Shown one piece after another: positions 39,570-47,844 of a stretch of 64,000 nucleotides of DNA (position 1 is its first letter; the number at the start of each line of letters is the position of its first letter). The stretch is from Betaproteobacteria bacterium. Lineage in GTDB: Bacteria > Pseudomonadota > Gammaproteobacteria > Burkholderiales > Rhodocyclaceae. Under the pieces are notes generated by a model. That model made no database searches and had not been told where the DNA came from. It saw only the letters and a list, made by a program, of their open reading frames with translations. The DNA lies in assembly GCA_009781175.1 (NCBI GenBank), contig WQYQ01000001.1:186001-250000 (forward strand), in the 5' to 3' direction. The translations under genes were made by a program, and so were the position numbers.

Positions 39570-41035
39570 AGAGCTACGCCGACCAACTTCTCGACTTCTG
39601 CGGCCAAGCTGTGCTCGTTATCGACCCGGAAACGTTGGAAATCGAATTCGCCAACGTGGAAACCGGCGTTCTGTTCGAATGTTCATCCGAAACCTTGCTC
39701 GGCAAGCCAATCACCGAGTTCGAAACCGGGCTACAGGAACAATGTTTCTGGGAGGAAACGCGTGCTAGCGCGAGCGCCGGCGTCCCGCGCATGGAAAGCA
39801 CGCTGAAAACTTGTCGCGGTTTGATCCGGTATGTTGTCCGCAGCGTTTATCTGCGCGACCTCGACGGCCATTCCCGCTTCGTGCTCACGCTGCGCGACAT
39901 TAGCAGCGAACGCGCGATCGAAAATCTGGCTGCAAGTGCCGCATCGCAGCTTGCCGCGACGCTCGAAGCCACGACACATGGTTTACTCGTGCTCGATCTG
40001 GACGGCAAGATTCAAAACTTCAATCGCCGTTTTGCGGAATTTTTTTCGCTGCCCCCGCAAGCGGGCAAGGCCAAGAATTCGAATCGCCTGCTCACCACGA
40101 TCCGCCAAGCTTTCTGTACCCCGCTCTCATGGGACGCCGCATTCGGCACCGCGCTCAGAAGACCCGATCTGGCACAGACTTACACTTTCGGGCTCAGCGA
40201 CGGCCGTTGGGTCGATTGCGCCGCGCACGCGCAAACCCTGCGCGGCAAAACCATCGGCGTTATCTGGACCTTCACCGAAGTCACCCATCGCATGCGGCAA
40301 CAGGAAGCGCTTGCCGCAGCCCGCGACGCGGCGGAAAAAGCCAACCGCGCCAAAAGCCACTTTCTCTCGGCGGTAGGCCATGAACTGCGCGCTCCGCTGA
40401 ACGCGATTCTCGGCTTTACCCAGTTGCTCGAATTCGATGCCATACCGAACCAGGAAGAAAGCTTACAGACGATCCGCCGCGCCGGAGAACATCTGCTTGC
40501 CCTGATCGACGAAGTGCTCGATTTCGCATACATCGAAGCTGGCCATATCGATCTGCATATCCAGCAGGTCAGGATCGCGGATGTGATCCAGGAGGCCATC
40601 GCCCTCACCCAATCCTTGACGATCAAACACGCAGTCACCGTGCTCAACAAGGATCGGCCATCGCTGAGCCCCGAATTTGTGATGGCCGATCCGGTACGGC
40701 TGCGGCAAATCCTGATCAACCTCATCAGCAACGGCATCAAATACAACCATCGCAACGGCAGCGTCACAATCCAAAGCCGCATGAGCGAATTGCCCGACGG
40801 CGCGCCCGCCATCGCCTTCGAGGTGAGCGACACCGGTATCGGCATTGTGCAAGAAGATTTCGACCGGCTCTTTCAACCCTTTTCCCATATTGGGAACGCC
40901 AAAAACGATGACGAAAGCAGCGGCCTCGGCCTCGCGCTCGTGCACAAGCTGACCCGGCTGATGCGCGGACAGGTGAAGGTCGAGAGCACACTCGGAGCAG
41001 GCAGCCGTTTTGTAGTCGAACTTCCCGCAGGCTGA
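39566..41035 (+). CDS. PAS-domain sensor histidine kinase
   Basis: The 489-residue kinase has no clear membrane segment and is probably cytoplasmic. Two PAS-like domains occupy residues about 5-230. The HisKA site is H272 (SAVGHELRAPLNA), and the ATPase has NLISNGIKYNHR, DTGIGI and GLGLALVHKL boxes. No receiver domain is present. The start is GTG overlapping the stop of the HD-GYP gene, so the two are translationally coupled. A response regulator is not adjacent; the partner is unknown, and the HD-GYP protein lacks a receiver. Confidence 0.9.
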   Translation: MKSYADQLLDFCGQAVLVIDPETLEIEFANVETGVLFECSSETLLGKPITEFETGLQEQCFWEETRASASAGVPRMESTLKTCRGLIRYVVRSVYLRDLDGHSRFVLTLRDISSERAIENLAASAASQLAATLEATTHGLLVLDLDGKIQNFNRRFAEFFSLPPQAGKAKNSNRLLTTIRQAFCTPLSWDAAFGTALRRPDLAQTYTFGLSDGRWVDCAAHAQTLRGKTIGVIWTFTEVTHRMRQQEALAAARDAAEKANRAKSHFLSAVGHELRAPLNAILGFTQLLEFDAIPNQEESLQTIRRAGEHLLALIDEVLDFAYIEAGHIDLHIQQVRIADVIQEAIALTQSLTIKHAVTVLNKDRPSLSPEFVMADPVRLRQILINLISNGIKYNHRNGSVTIQSRMSELPDGAPAIAFEVSDTGIGIVQEDFDRLFQPFSHIGNAKNDDESSGLGLALVHKLTRLMRGQVKVESTLGAGSRFVVELPAG

Positions 41036-41093
41036 ACTCAGAACCTGTTCAATCGGTTGTAGAATTTCAGATTCGGGTTTCATAACGCTGCAA

Positions 41094-41993
41094 ATGTTCA
41101 ACCGGATTCTCGCGGGCCTCAAAGGCTCGGTAGCCAGCATTCTGCTCGCCGCCAATGTTCTACTGATCGCTTTGAGCATGGTTCCCTTTGCCCTGCTCAA
41201 GCTCCTGCTACCCTGGCCGCCGGTCAGAAAATTCACCGATCGCGTGCTCAACCGCTTGGCGGAACAATGGAGCATATTCAACGGCTGGTGGATCGCCGCG
41301 ATGCAAAACATCCGCTGGGATATCGCGGGCGTCGACACGCTGCATCGGCGCGGCTGGTATCTCGTCAGCAGCAACCACCAGAGCTGGGTCGACATCCTCG
41401 TGCTACAGAAAGTGTTTCTGCGCCGCATCCCGCTGCTGAAGTTCTTCCTCAAACGCGAACTCATCTATGTTCCCGTGATCGGGCTCGCCTGGTGGGCCTT
41501 GGACTTCCCGTTCATGCGCCGCGGCAAGGGCTCGCGTTCGAGCAAAACCGATTTCGCGGCCACGCGCAAAGCCTGCGAACGCTTCAAGCTGATTCCGACC
41601 TCGGTCATCAATTTCCTCGAAGGCACGCGCTTTTCGGAAGCGAAAAAAAGCAAACAGCGCTCGCCCTACCGGCATCTTCTCAAACCCAGGATCGGCGGCC
41701 TGTCGATTGCGCTCGGCACGATGGGCGAACAGTTCGAAGCAATGCTCGACGTCACGATCATCTACCCGCAAGGCGTGCCAACCTTTTGGGATCTGCTCTC
41801 GGGCAAAGTGCGTGAAATCGTGGTACGCGTCGAAGAAATCAAAATTCCGGCCGATCTGCTTGCCGGCGATTACGAAAACGACTCTGCTTTCCGCGGACGG
41901 ATGCAAGCCTGGGTGCAACAAATGTGGGACGAAAAAGACCGCAAGATCGAAGCTTGGCTGGCAAATTCCGCCAACAAAGCGCCGGCGCGCTGA
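41094..41993 (+). CDS. 1-acyl-glycerol-3-phosphate acyltransferase-like protein (PlsC/YihG)
   Basis: This 299-residue membrane-associated acyltransferase has the catalytic HX4D motif as NHQSWVD (H95, D100) and the second block FLEGTRFS. Size and the N-terminal hydrophobic segments match YihG-type proteins, which add acyl chains to lysophosphatidic acid. It lies between the kinase gene and aroG, all in the same direction, with no obvious functional link. Confidence 0.88.
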   Translation: MFNRILAGLKGSVASILLAANVLLIALSMVPFALLKLLLPWPPVRKFTDRVLNRLAEQWSIFNGWWIAAMQNIRWDIAGVDTLHRRGWYLVSSNHQSWVDILVLQKVFLRRIPLLKFFLKRELIYVPVIGLAWWALDFPFMRRGKGSRSSKTDFAATRKACERFKLIPTSVINFLEGTRFSEAKKSKQRSPYRHLLKPRIGGLSIALGTMGEQFEAMLDVTIIYPQGVPTFWDLLSGKVREIVVRVEEIKIPADLLAGDYENDSAFRGRMQAWVQQMWDEKDRKIEAWLANSANKAPAR

Positions 41994-42049
41994 GCCGGAT
42001 TCGCAGACGGACATTGGCGTAAAATTTTGCCTCTTAGGAGGATGCTCTC

Positions 42050-43126
42050 ATGATGATTGCCCAAACTGACGACCTCAACGTTCTCGGCTTCGATTCCATG
42101 CTTTCGCCGGCCGAGATCAAGTCGCGCGTCCCGATCACCGCGCGCGCCTCGGAAACAGTCATCCAAGGCCGCCAGACGCTGATGCGGATTCTGGACCGCG
42201 TCGACCCACGCCTGCTCGTCGTCGTCGGCCCATGCTCGATTCATGATCCGATTGCCGGGATCGATTACGCGCAACGCTTGAAAAAGCTCACCGATGCACT
42301 TGCCGACACGCTTTACATCGTGATGCGTGTGTATTTCGAAAAACCGCGCACGACGACCGGCTGGAAGGGCTTCATCAACGATCCGAATATGGACGACTCC
42401 TTCCGCATCGAGGAAGGCATGGAGCGTGGCCGTCTTTTTCTGCGCGATGTTGCCGAACTCGGCTTGCCCGCCGCGACCGAAGTGCTCGACCCGGTGGCCC
42501 CGCAGTATTACGGCGACCTCATCAGCTGGACCGCAATTGGCGCCCGCACCACGGAATCACAGACCCACCGCGAAATTGCTTCCGGCCTGTCGACGCCGGT
42601 TGGCTTCAAAAACAGCACCGACGGTTCGCAGGAAGCCGCCATCAACGGCATTCTTTCCGCCTCCTCCCCGCACAGCTTCCTCGGGATCAACAAGGAAGGC
42701 GTTTCGTCCGTCATCCGCACGCGCGGCAACCGCTATACGCACATTGTTTTGCGCGGCGGCGGCGGCCGGCCGAACTACGATACGGTTTCGATCGCGCTCG
42801 CGGAACAAGCGCTCGCCAAAGCCGGGCTCAAGCAAAACATCATGATTGATTGCTCGCATGCAAATTCCTGGAAAAAACCGGAATTCCAGCCGCAAGTGCT
42901 ACGCGACGTCACGAACCAGATCCGCGCGGGCAACCACTCGATCATCGGTGTCATGATCGAAAGCTTCCTTGAGGCCGGCAATCAGCCGATCACCAAGGAC
43001 CGCACCCAGATGAAATACGGCTGCTCCGTTACCGACGCTTGTGTGAGCTGGGAAACCACCGAAGAAATGCTGCGGCATGCGCGTGAAATGCTCGCTCCTG
43101 TTATCGCCGCGCGGAGCTCTGTGTGA
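42050..43126 (+). CDS. aroG: 3-deoxy-7-phosphoheptulonate synthase, class I
   Basis: The 358-residue enzyme condenses phosphoenolpyruvate and erythrose 4-phosphate, the first step of aromatic amino-acid synthesis. Class I motifs GPCSIHDP, YFEKPRTTTGWKG and MIDCSHANS are clear. A strong AGGAGG site lies about nine bases upstream of the ATG. The stop overlaps the serB start by four bases (GTGA), so aroG and serB are coupled. Which aromatic amino acid inhibits it cannot be read safely, so the aroG name (rather than aroF or aroH) is a family-level choice. Confidence 0.93.
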   Translation: MMIAQTDDLNVLGFDSMLSPAEIKSRVPITARASETVIQGRQTLMRILDRVDPRLLVVVGPCSIHDPIAGIDYAQRLKKLTDALADTLYIVMRVYFEKPRTTTGWKGFINDPNMDDSFRIEEGMERGRLFLRDVAELGLPAATEVLDPVAPQYYGDLISWTAIGARTTESQTHREIASGLSTPVGFKNSTDGSQEAAINGILSASSPHSFLGINKEGVSSVIRTRGNRYTHIVLRGGGGRPNYDTVSIALAEQALAKAGLKQNIMIDCSHANSWKKPEFQPQVLRDVTNQIRAGNHSIIGVMIESFLEAGNQPITKDRTQMKYGCSVTDACVSWETTEEMLRHAREMLAPVIAARSSV

Positions 43127-43974
43127 GCGAATACCTCGTCGTACAAGGTCCGTCCGTTAATCCCCAAGCACTCAAACAAATTGCACAACACATCGGTGCC
43201 AACACAATAGAACCCATCCATCCCGCAGCCTTCCGCCTCACAGGCTGCCGGGAAATGCCGGCTTCAACCCCGGGCCTGGCCGCGCTGTGCCAATCGGCAA
43301 GTCTGGATTTCGGCTGGGTGCCCGAAACGCGGCGCCTCGATGCGTTCGGCCTGTTCATCACCGACATGGATTCGACGCTGATCTCGATCGAATGCATCGA
43401 CGAGATCGCCGACATGATCGGCGTCAAAGCGGAAGTTTCGACGATCACCGAAGCCGCCATGCACGGCGAGATCGACTTCGCCGAATCGCTCACGCGCCGC
43501 GTGGCGCTGCTCGCCGGGCTCGAAGCCACAGCTTTGGAACGCGTGTACGCCGAACGGCTCCTGCTCAACCCCGGCGCGGAACGCCTGATTCAGACTTTGC
43601 GCGCAGCGGGGATCTACACGATTCTCGTCTCCGGCGGTTTTACCTTCTTCACCGAGCGTCTACGCGAGCGCCTCGGCTTCGATGAAGCGCATGCGAACGA
43701 ACTCGAAATCGTCGCGGGCCATTTGACAGGGCGCGTGGTCGGCCCAGTCATCGACGCACAAGCCAAGCGCAACGCGCTCGAAACCGCCGCCACGCGGCTC
43801 GGTGTAAAACCGGGCCAGTGCATTGCAATCGGAGACGGCGCCAACGACCTCGAAATGTTCGCCGCCGCGGGTATTTCATTCGCCTACCGCGCGAAGCCAA
43901 TCGTCAAAGCCCAGGCAAGTTACGCGCTCGATTACACGGGCCTAGATGGCGTGCTGCCTTTGCTTGGAGCCTGA
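43123..43974 (+). CDS. serB: Phosphoserine phosphatase SerB
   Basis: The 283-residue HAD-family enzyme removes phosphate from phosphoserine in the last step of serine synthesis. The nucleophile and acid/base are D81 and D83 in TDMDSTLIS. LVSGGFTFF and GDGANDLEMF provide the other HAD motifs. Residues 1-75 form an ACT-like N-terminal domain as in E. coli SerB. It starts with GTG, overlapping the aroG stop. The gene marks the left edge of a patch of accessory genes. Confidence 0.95.
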   Translation: MSEYLVVQGPSVNPQALKQIAQHIGANTIEPIHPAAFRLTGCREMPASTPGLAALCQSASLDFGWVPETRRLDAFGLFITDMDSTLISIECIDEIADMIGVKAEVSTITEAAMHGEIDFAESLTRRVALLAGLEATALERVYAERLLLNPGAERLIQTLRAAGIYTILVSGGFTFFTERLRERLGFDEAHANELEIVAGHLTGRVVGPVIDAQAKRNALETAATRLGVKPGQCIAIGDGANDLEMFAAAGISFAYRAKPIVKAQASYALDYTGLDGVLPLLGA

Positions 43975-44088
43975 AGACCGCGCCTGACAAAACGCCTTCA
44001 TCGAATGCGTATGCGAGTTTCGGCCCTTCAACAGGCAACACCCGCAGTCGCTTTCACAAGGAGCCAGTCTCACACTCAGCGCGAATCA

Positions 44089-44637
44089 TCACCAGTACTT
44101 GGGATAATTCGACGGCCTCGTCGCATTGTTGTAGATCGCCGCCACCACGGTAATGATCAGGGCTCCGACCAGCGTCGGGTAGAGAAGGAAACCCCAGCCA
44201 GGTTGAGAAAAAAACACGATGACGGGATTGGAGCCAGCCGGTGGATGGACGGTGCGTGTGAGCATCATGACGGCAATGGCAGTCCCTGCCGCTAAACCGG
44301 CAGCCCACCAGTGGGCGCCAAAAAGCGTAAGAAAGACCAAGCCAATCAGCGTGCTTAAGAAGTGCCCAAAGACAATGTTGCGCGGCTGAGAAAACGGAAC
44401 ATCCGGGTAGCCGAACACCAAAACGCAGGTCGCCCCAAAGGAACCCAGTACCAACGGCATCGCGGTCGCCGAGGTAAGCCCGGCGACGATCGAGATCGCA
44501 ATGACTCCGCCCAGCCAAGCCAGGAACACCGCCTTGCCCGACGGCATTGGCGGCAGAGAAAGTTCTCCCCCTCGAAACTTCGAAAATAGACTGCCGCGAG
44601 CAGGCGTCGCAGGGAAAGCGTTCATCTGATTCTTCAT
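44089..44637 (-). CDS. HPP-family integral membrane protein
   Basis: The 182-residue protein has four to five hydrophobic segments and the family signature TRTVHPPAGSNPVIVF, which gives the family its name. Members are small bacterial and chloroplast membrane proteins; a nitrite-transport role has been proposed for some plant and cyanobacterial relatives, but the function here is unknown. ATG at 44637 has AGGA about nine bases upstream. A palindrome matching one in front of the TetR gene lies 26 bases before the start, so it is a likely TetR target. Confidence 0.85.
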   Translation of the reverse strand: MKNQMNAFPATPARGSLFSKFRGGELSLPPMPSGKAVFLAWLGGVIAISIVAGLTSATAMPLVLGSFGATCVLVFGYPDVPFSQPRNIVFGHFLSTLIGLVFLTLFGAHWWAAGLAAGTAIAVMMLTRTVHPPAGSNPVIVFFSQPGWGFLLYPTLVGALIITVVAAIYNNATRPSNYPKYW

Positions 44638-44662
44638 CGTGACTTTCCTTCATCCAAAAACA

Positions 44663-44680
44663 ATACCAAACGATTGGTAT
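44663..44680. promoter_or_regulatory. TetR operator candidate upstream of the HPP gene
   Basis: The 18-base palindrome ATACCAAACGATTGGTAT lies 26 bases before the HPP start codon. It matches the palindrome at 45340-45357 in 15 of 18 positions. Confidence 0.75.
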
Positions 44681-44710
44681 GTTATTTGGGATAAAAAATA
44701 CCGTCAACCA

Positions 44711-44740
44711 TCGTGAGTCACCCCAACTTTCGTGTGGGCC
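44711..44740 (-). repeat. Three-hairpin repeat element, copy 3 (deleted remnant)
   Basis: On the minus strand this reads GTAAGC, then GGGGCC, and then the right-hand part GAAAGTTGGGGTGACTCACG. These are the two ends of the element at 46141-46255 with the middle lost. It begins a few bases beyond the TetR stop codon and has the same orientation as that gene. Confidence 0.6.
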
Positions 44741-44744
44741 CCGC

Positions 44745-45317
44745 TTACGACGGCGCGCCCTCGCGCGCGAGAAGATCGACCAATCTGGCGTGCTGGCGCC
44801 GCAGTGGAGCGAAATTGCCGTTGATCCGGTGCATCAGGATGCAGCCGTGGACGATGGCGAGGGCATCCTCGGCAAGCGTGCTTGCGGATGAGAATGTGTA
44901 CTTCCGGGCGAATATGGCCAGATAACAAGCCCGCCAGTCATTAAAAAAACTATGAATTCTCTCCGCGAACAATGCGTCAGCCGCGCCGATCTCAAGGCAA
45001 AGATTGGCGAGCATGCATCCGTCTGGATGACAGGAAAAGAATTCCTCAATCGCTCGATTAAAGGCTTCAAGCTCCTTGGCGCCCGGGTTCTCAACGTCGG
45101 CAATCAGGCTGAATATATTCGTCCGAAAGTAGTCATGAACTTGGTCCATGGCCGCTAACACCAAATCTTCCTTGCCTTTGAAGTAATAGTAGAGGCTCCC
45201 CTTCGTAATGCCACAAGCCTTCACGATTTCATCGATGCTGGTTGCAGAATAGCCTTTCGCACGAAAGAGACCGATCGCACGATCCAGGAGCTGTTGCCTG
45301 CCTACTTGCTTACCCAT
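44745..45317 (-). CDS. TetR/AcrR-family transcriptional repressor
   Basis: The 190-residue protein has an N-terminal helix-turn-helix at about residues 25-50 (TSIDEIVKACGITKGSLYYYF) and a helical ligand-binding domain. The HPP gene lies downstream in the same direction. One 18-bp palindrome lies 23 bases before this gene and a matching one lies before the HPP gene, so self-repression and control of HPP are the natural inference. The ligand is unknown. The C-terminus ends beside a remnant of the repeat element. Confidence 0.9.
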   Translation of the reverse strand: MGKQVGRQQLLDRAIGLFRAKGYSATSIDEIVKACGITKGSLYYYFKGKEDLVLAAMDQVHDYFRTNIFSLIADVENPGAKELEAFNRAIEEFFSCHPDGCMLANLCLEIGAADALFAERIHSFFNDWRACYLAIFARKYTFSSASTLAEDALAIVHGCILMHRINGNFAPLRRQHARLVDLLAREGAPS

Positions 45318-45339
45318 GACTAGGAGCCAAGATTAAAAA

Positions 45340-45357
45340 ATACCGAACGGATGGTAT
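45340..45357. promoter_or_regulatory. TetR operator candidate upstream of tetR
   Basis: The imperfect palindrome ATACCGAACGGATGGTAT lies 23 bases before the TetR start and closely matches ATACCAAACGATTGGTAT in front of the HPP gene. Confidence 0.75.
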
Positions 45358-45416
45358 CAGATGGTGATCAGCGGGAGTAAGTTTTGGTGTCGGACAGCGT
45401 TTAAATACGCCGGACT

Positions 45417-45475
45417 GTACATCCGCGTATTTACTTTTGCTTGAACATAGACTAAGGTACATACGTCGTACATCC
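45417..45475. promoter_or_regulatory. VapBC operator/promoter candidate
   Basis: GTACATCC occurs at 45417-45424 and 45468-45475. The second copy is part of an imperfect palindrome GTAC-N7-GTAC (45457-45471), 16-20 bases before the antitoxin start. AbrB-type antitoxins usually bind such sites to repress their own operon. Confidence 0.45.
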
Positions 45476-45490
45476 ATACTGGAGTTTGCC

Positions 45491-45727
45491 ATGCATACCA
45501 CTCGTGTGTTCAAGAACGGCAATTCACAAGCTGTTCGTATTCCTGCCGACTTGGCCTATGAGCGCACCGACATCGAACTGGAGATCGAGCGCGAAGGCGA
45601 TGAAATCCGAATTCGGCCAGCGCGCCGCTCGCTGTCCGGCGTGCTAACCAAGTTCGCCCAGTTCTCCCCGGACTTCATGGCCGAAGGCCGAGACGACCAG
45701 GAGCAAGCCGAAAGGGATGCCCTGTAA
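45491..45727 (+). CDS. vapB: VapB/VagC-type antitoxin (AbrB/SpoVT fold)
   Basis: The 78-residue antitoxin opens with the swapped-hairpin AbrB-like motif TTRVFKNGNSQAVRIPADL, followed by an acidic toxin-binding tail (GRDDQEQAERDAL). The start is ATG at 45491 with GGAG six bases upstream; the open frame continues upstream only by chance. Its stop overlaps the toxin ATG by one base. It should neutralise the toxin and repress the operon. Confidence 0.9.
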   Translation: MHTTRVFKNGNSQAVRIPADLAYERTDIELEIEREGDEIRIRPARRSLSGVLTKFAQFSPDFMAEGRDDQEQAERDAL

Positions 45728-46140
45728 TGCCGCGCTATATGCTCGATACCAACATGTGCATCTATCTGATGAAGAATCAGCCGGAAGAAGTCGCCCGGCG
45801 CTTCGCTCAGTGCTACGTCGGCGATGTGGTGATGTCAGCCATCACTTACGCCGAACTGGAGTATGGCGTCGCCGTTTCCGCCGATCCGGAACGCGAACGT
45901 GCCAACTTGGCGGCGTTGATCGAGGATATCCCCGTAGTTGCCTTTGATGCATCGGCTGGCATTGCCTACGGCCCAATCCGGCAGGCGACCCGCGAGAACA
46001 AGAAGGATGCCCTCGACAAGCTAATTGCCGCCCATGCCATTGCACTTAGCATAACGGTCGTGACCAACAACATGAAGGATTTTGCCAAGTATCCCGGCGT
46101 TGTGACGGAGAACTGGCTGAGGCCTTTGACCACGAGTTGA
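45727..46140 (+). CDS. vapC: VapC-type PIN-domain toxin
   Basis: The 137-residue PIN ribonuclease starts MPRYMLDTNMCIYLMK, with the first catalytic aspartate in LDTN. Glutamate in ITYAELEYG and the acidic C-terminal motif in VVTNNMKDF are present, so the active site looks complete. VapC toxins cut initiator tRNA or other structured RNA. It is coupled to the antitoxin by a one-base overlap. The repeat element starts directly after its TGA. Confidence 0.92.
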   Translation: MPRYMLDTNMCIYLMKNQPEEVARRFAQCYVGDVVMSAITYAELEYGVAVSADPERERANLAALIEDIPVVAFDASAGIAYGPIRQATRENKKDALDKLIAAHAIALSITVVTNNMKDFAKYPGVVTENWLRPLTTS

Positions 46141-46255
46141 GCGTAAGCCCCGCCATTCATGGCGGGGTCAGCGAGACAAATGTTCATTGGCGCCAAAGGC
46201 GCTCCGATTTGTGGCGAGGAAACCCCAACTTTCAAGTTGGGGTAACTCACGCAAT
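46141..46255 (+). repeat. Three-hairpin repeat element, copy 2 (complete)
   Basis: The element begins right after the vapC stop. Hairpin 1 has arms CCCCGCCAT/ATGGCGGGG (46148-46167). The link TCAGCGAGACAAATGTT follows. Hairpin 2 is GGCGCC-AAA-GGCGCT (46189-46203). After TTTGTGGCGAGGAAA comes hairpin 3 with arms CCCCAACTT/AAGTTGGGG (46223-46242). The end is AACTCACGC. The core matches copy 1 closely. It lies between convergent genes, so it could act as a terminator for either. The hairpin style recalls IS200/IS605 ends, but no tnpA or tnpB is present. Confidence 0.8.
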
Positions 46256-46321
46256 AACCGATGCTGCTCGGCTCGGCAACGACAATCAAGGCAGAGCACA
46301 GCCCTGTCATGTGGCCGTACC

Positions 46322-47230
46322 TCAATAACCCAGCAACAGATTAGCCAGCGGCACGGTGAGCAAAGACAGCACGATACCGATGCCCAGCACTGCATTGGTC
46401 AGTGCCGGTTCGAGTTTATGCTCGTCGGCCAGGATCGCGGCGGAAATCATTGGTGCCATCGCCGCCTCCTGCACGCCCACCGTCAGCGTCAATCCACCCG
46501 TCTGTGTCATGCGGCCCAACAGCGATACCAGCAATGGGGCCAACGCGAGCTTCCAGGCCAGGCCGATAGAGAGTGCGGACAGTTGTTGTCTGCCAAGATG
46601 AAAGCGGAGTTGCAAACCTACCGAGAATAGCGCCAGCGGCGTCAGCGTCTCGCCCAGGGATTTGAATATGTTGTCCACTTCCCACCCTGCGGGCCAGCCA
46701 CCCAGCCTTCCAACCACGAGGCCCACAACCAGGGCGATAAAGGAGGGAAAGGTCAGAATGCGGCGCGCGATCGCCCGTGGCTGTGGCGATTTGCCTGCGT
46801 ACAGTGACGCCACCGCCACGCCTACCGAGGCCAGCAGCGGAAAAGTGCCAAGCTGATCGGCCACCACGGCCACCGCCAGCCCCGCATCGCCATGCAGAGC
46901 CTGCATCATCGGATAACCAATGAACGAGGTATTGCCCAAGCCGCACACCAGCGTCAACGCGCCGATGCGGCCACGCGGCCAGGCCAGCCACCGGCCGAGC
47001 AGCGCAAACAGCAGCCACCCGCCGAAAAACACGATCCACATGGCCGTTACGGGAAACCATAGCTGTGTATTTATTTCGAGTCTGGGTATCAGTTCCAGCA
47101 CCAGCGCGGGCAAGGCGATGTTGATGACCCACCAGTTGATGCTGTGAACCATGCCCGAAGGCGGCTTGGCAAAACGCGCCACCAGTACGCCCAACAGCAG
47201 ACAGACGAACAACAGCAGCAACGCGCTCAT
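46322..47230 (-). CDS. AEC (auxin efflux carrier) family transporter
   Basis: The 302-residue inner-membrane protein has about ten hydrophobic segments, matching the AEC family to which bacterial malonate, malate and similar carriers belong. The conserved GLGNTSFIGYP block in the middle and the WWVINIALPALVL N-terminal block are clear. The substrate is unknown. It converges on vapC with the repeat element between them. Confidence 0.88.
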   Translation of the reverse strand: MSALLLLFVCLLLGVLVARFAKPPSGMVHSINWWVINIALPALVLELIPRLEINTQLWFPVTAMWIVFFGGWLLFALLGRWLAWPRGRIGALTLVCGLGNTSFIGYPMMQALHGDAGLAVAVVADQLGTFPLLASVGVAVASLYAGKSPQPRAIARRILTFPSFIALVVGLVVGRLGGWPAGWEVDNIFKSLGETLTPLALFSVGLQLRFHLGRQQLSALSIGLAWKLALAPLLVSLLGRMTQTGGLTLTVGVQEAAMAPMISAAILADEHKLEPALTNAVLGIGIVLSLLTVPLANLLLGY

Positions 47231-47352
47231 AAATAACTCGCAGACAAAGGGTTCCCCCAGTATAGCGAGCTTACGGGTGATCTTCCCCTACATTGTGCCT
47301 GCAAAGCGGAATCACCCCGCAGTGAATGACGGGGCTTGCGCTTGACCCGCGC

Positions 47353-47844
47353 TCATAAGAAGCGATCGAGCAATTTCCGGCTATGCCGGTCGAGCCGGGT
47401 TAAATCGCGGATCAGAAATTGAATCCCGTGCGAGTCGGCAATCAGCAAACTGGTGTGACCAAGGCGGCGAATGTCCTCCTCTCCCTTGAGGATAAAACGC
47501 GTCGCGCCGCGATTCGTTTCCACCTCCCAGGTACTCGGCGTGGCAAAGCTGGAGACTTGTTTGAGCCGGAGAATTTCGGGCACGAATTCGCGGCTGGCGA
47601 GCTCCTGTTCGATGTGCTCGCGCAAATCGGTCCGCAACTCGCTCAGGCTCGGAATCCAGGCCAGTTCGTACCCTTCCGCGCTGAGCAGGGAAACGCCTTC
47701 GTCCGGCGCGGCAAGCGGGAACGCGCGTACCGGCACGATGCCTGCATAACGTTTGCCATCCGCATCGATCAAAACCAGTTTGCCGAACGCATTGCGTTCA
47801 AGGCTGAAGCCCCCCGCCGGCGAAGTTTGAGTCAGTGCATTCAT
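47353..47844 (-). CDS. DUF1854 protein, cyanophycin-associated
   Basis: The 163-residue soluble protein belongs to the DUF1854 family, known to occur beside cyanophycin genes in proteobacteria. Recognisable pieces are RNAFGKLVLIDADGKRY, GYELAWIPSLSEL and IQFLIRDLTRLD. Function is unknown. Its start overlaps the end of the ABC transporter gene by four bases (ATGA), and the two are transcribed together. The family association and the cphA genes 3 kb away are the main clues to its role. Confidence 0.85.
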   Translation of the reverse strand: MNALTQTSPAGGFSLERNAFGKLVLIDADGKRYAGIVPVRAFPLAAPDEGVSLLSAEGYELAWIPSLSELRTDLREHIEQELASREFVPEILRLKQVSSFATPSTWEVETNRGATRFILKGEEDIRRLGHTSLLIADSHGIQFLIRDLTRLDRHSRKLLDRFL

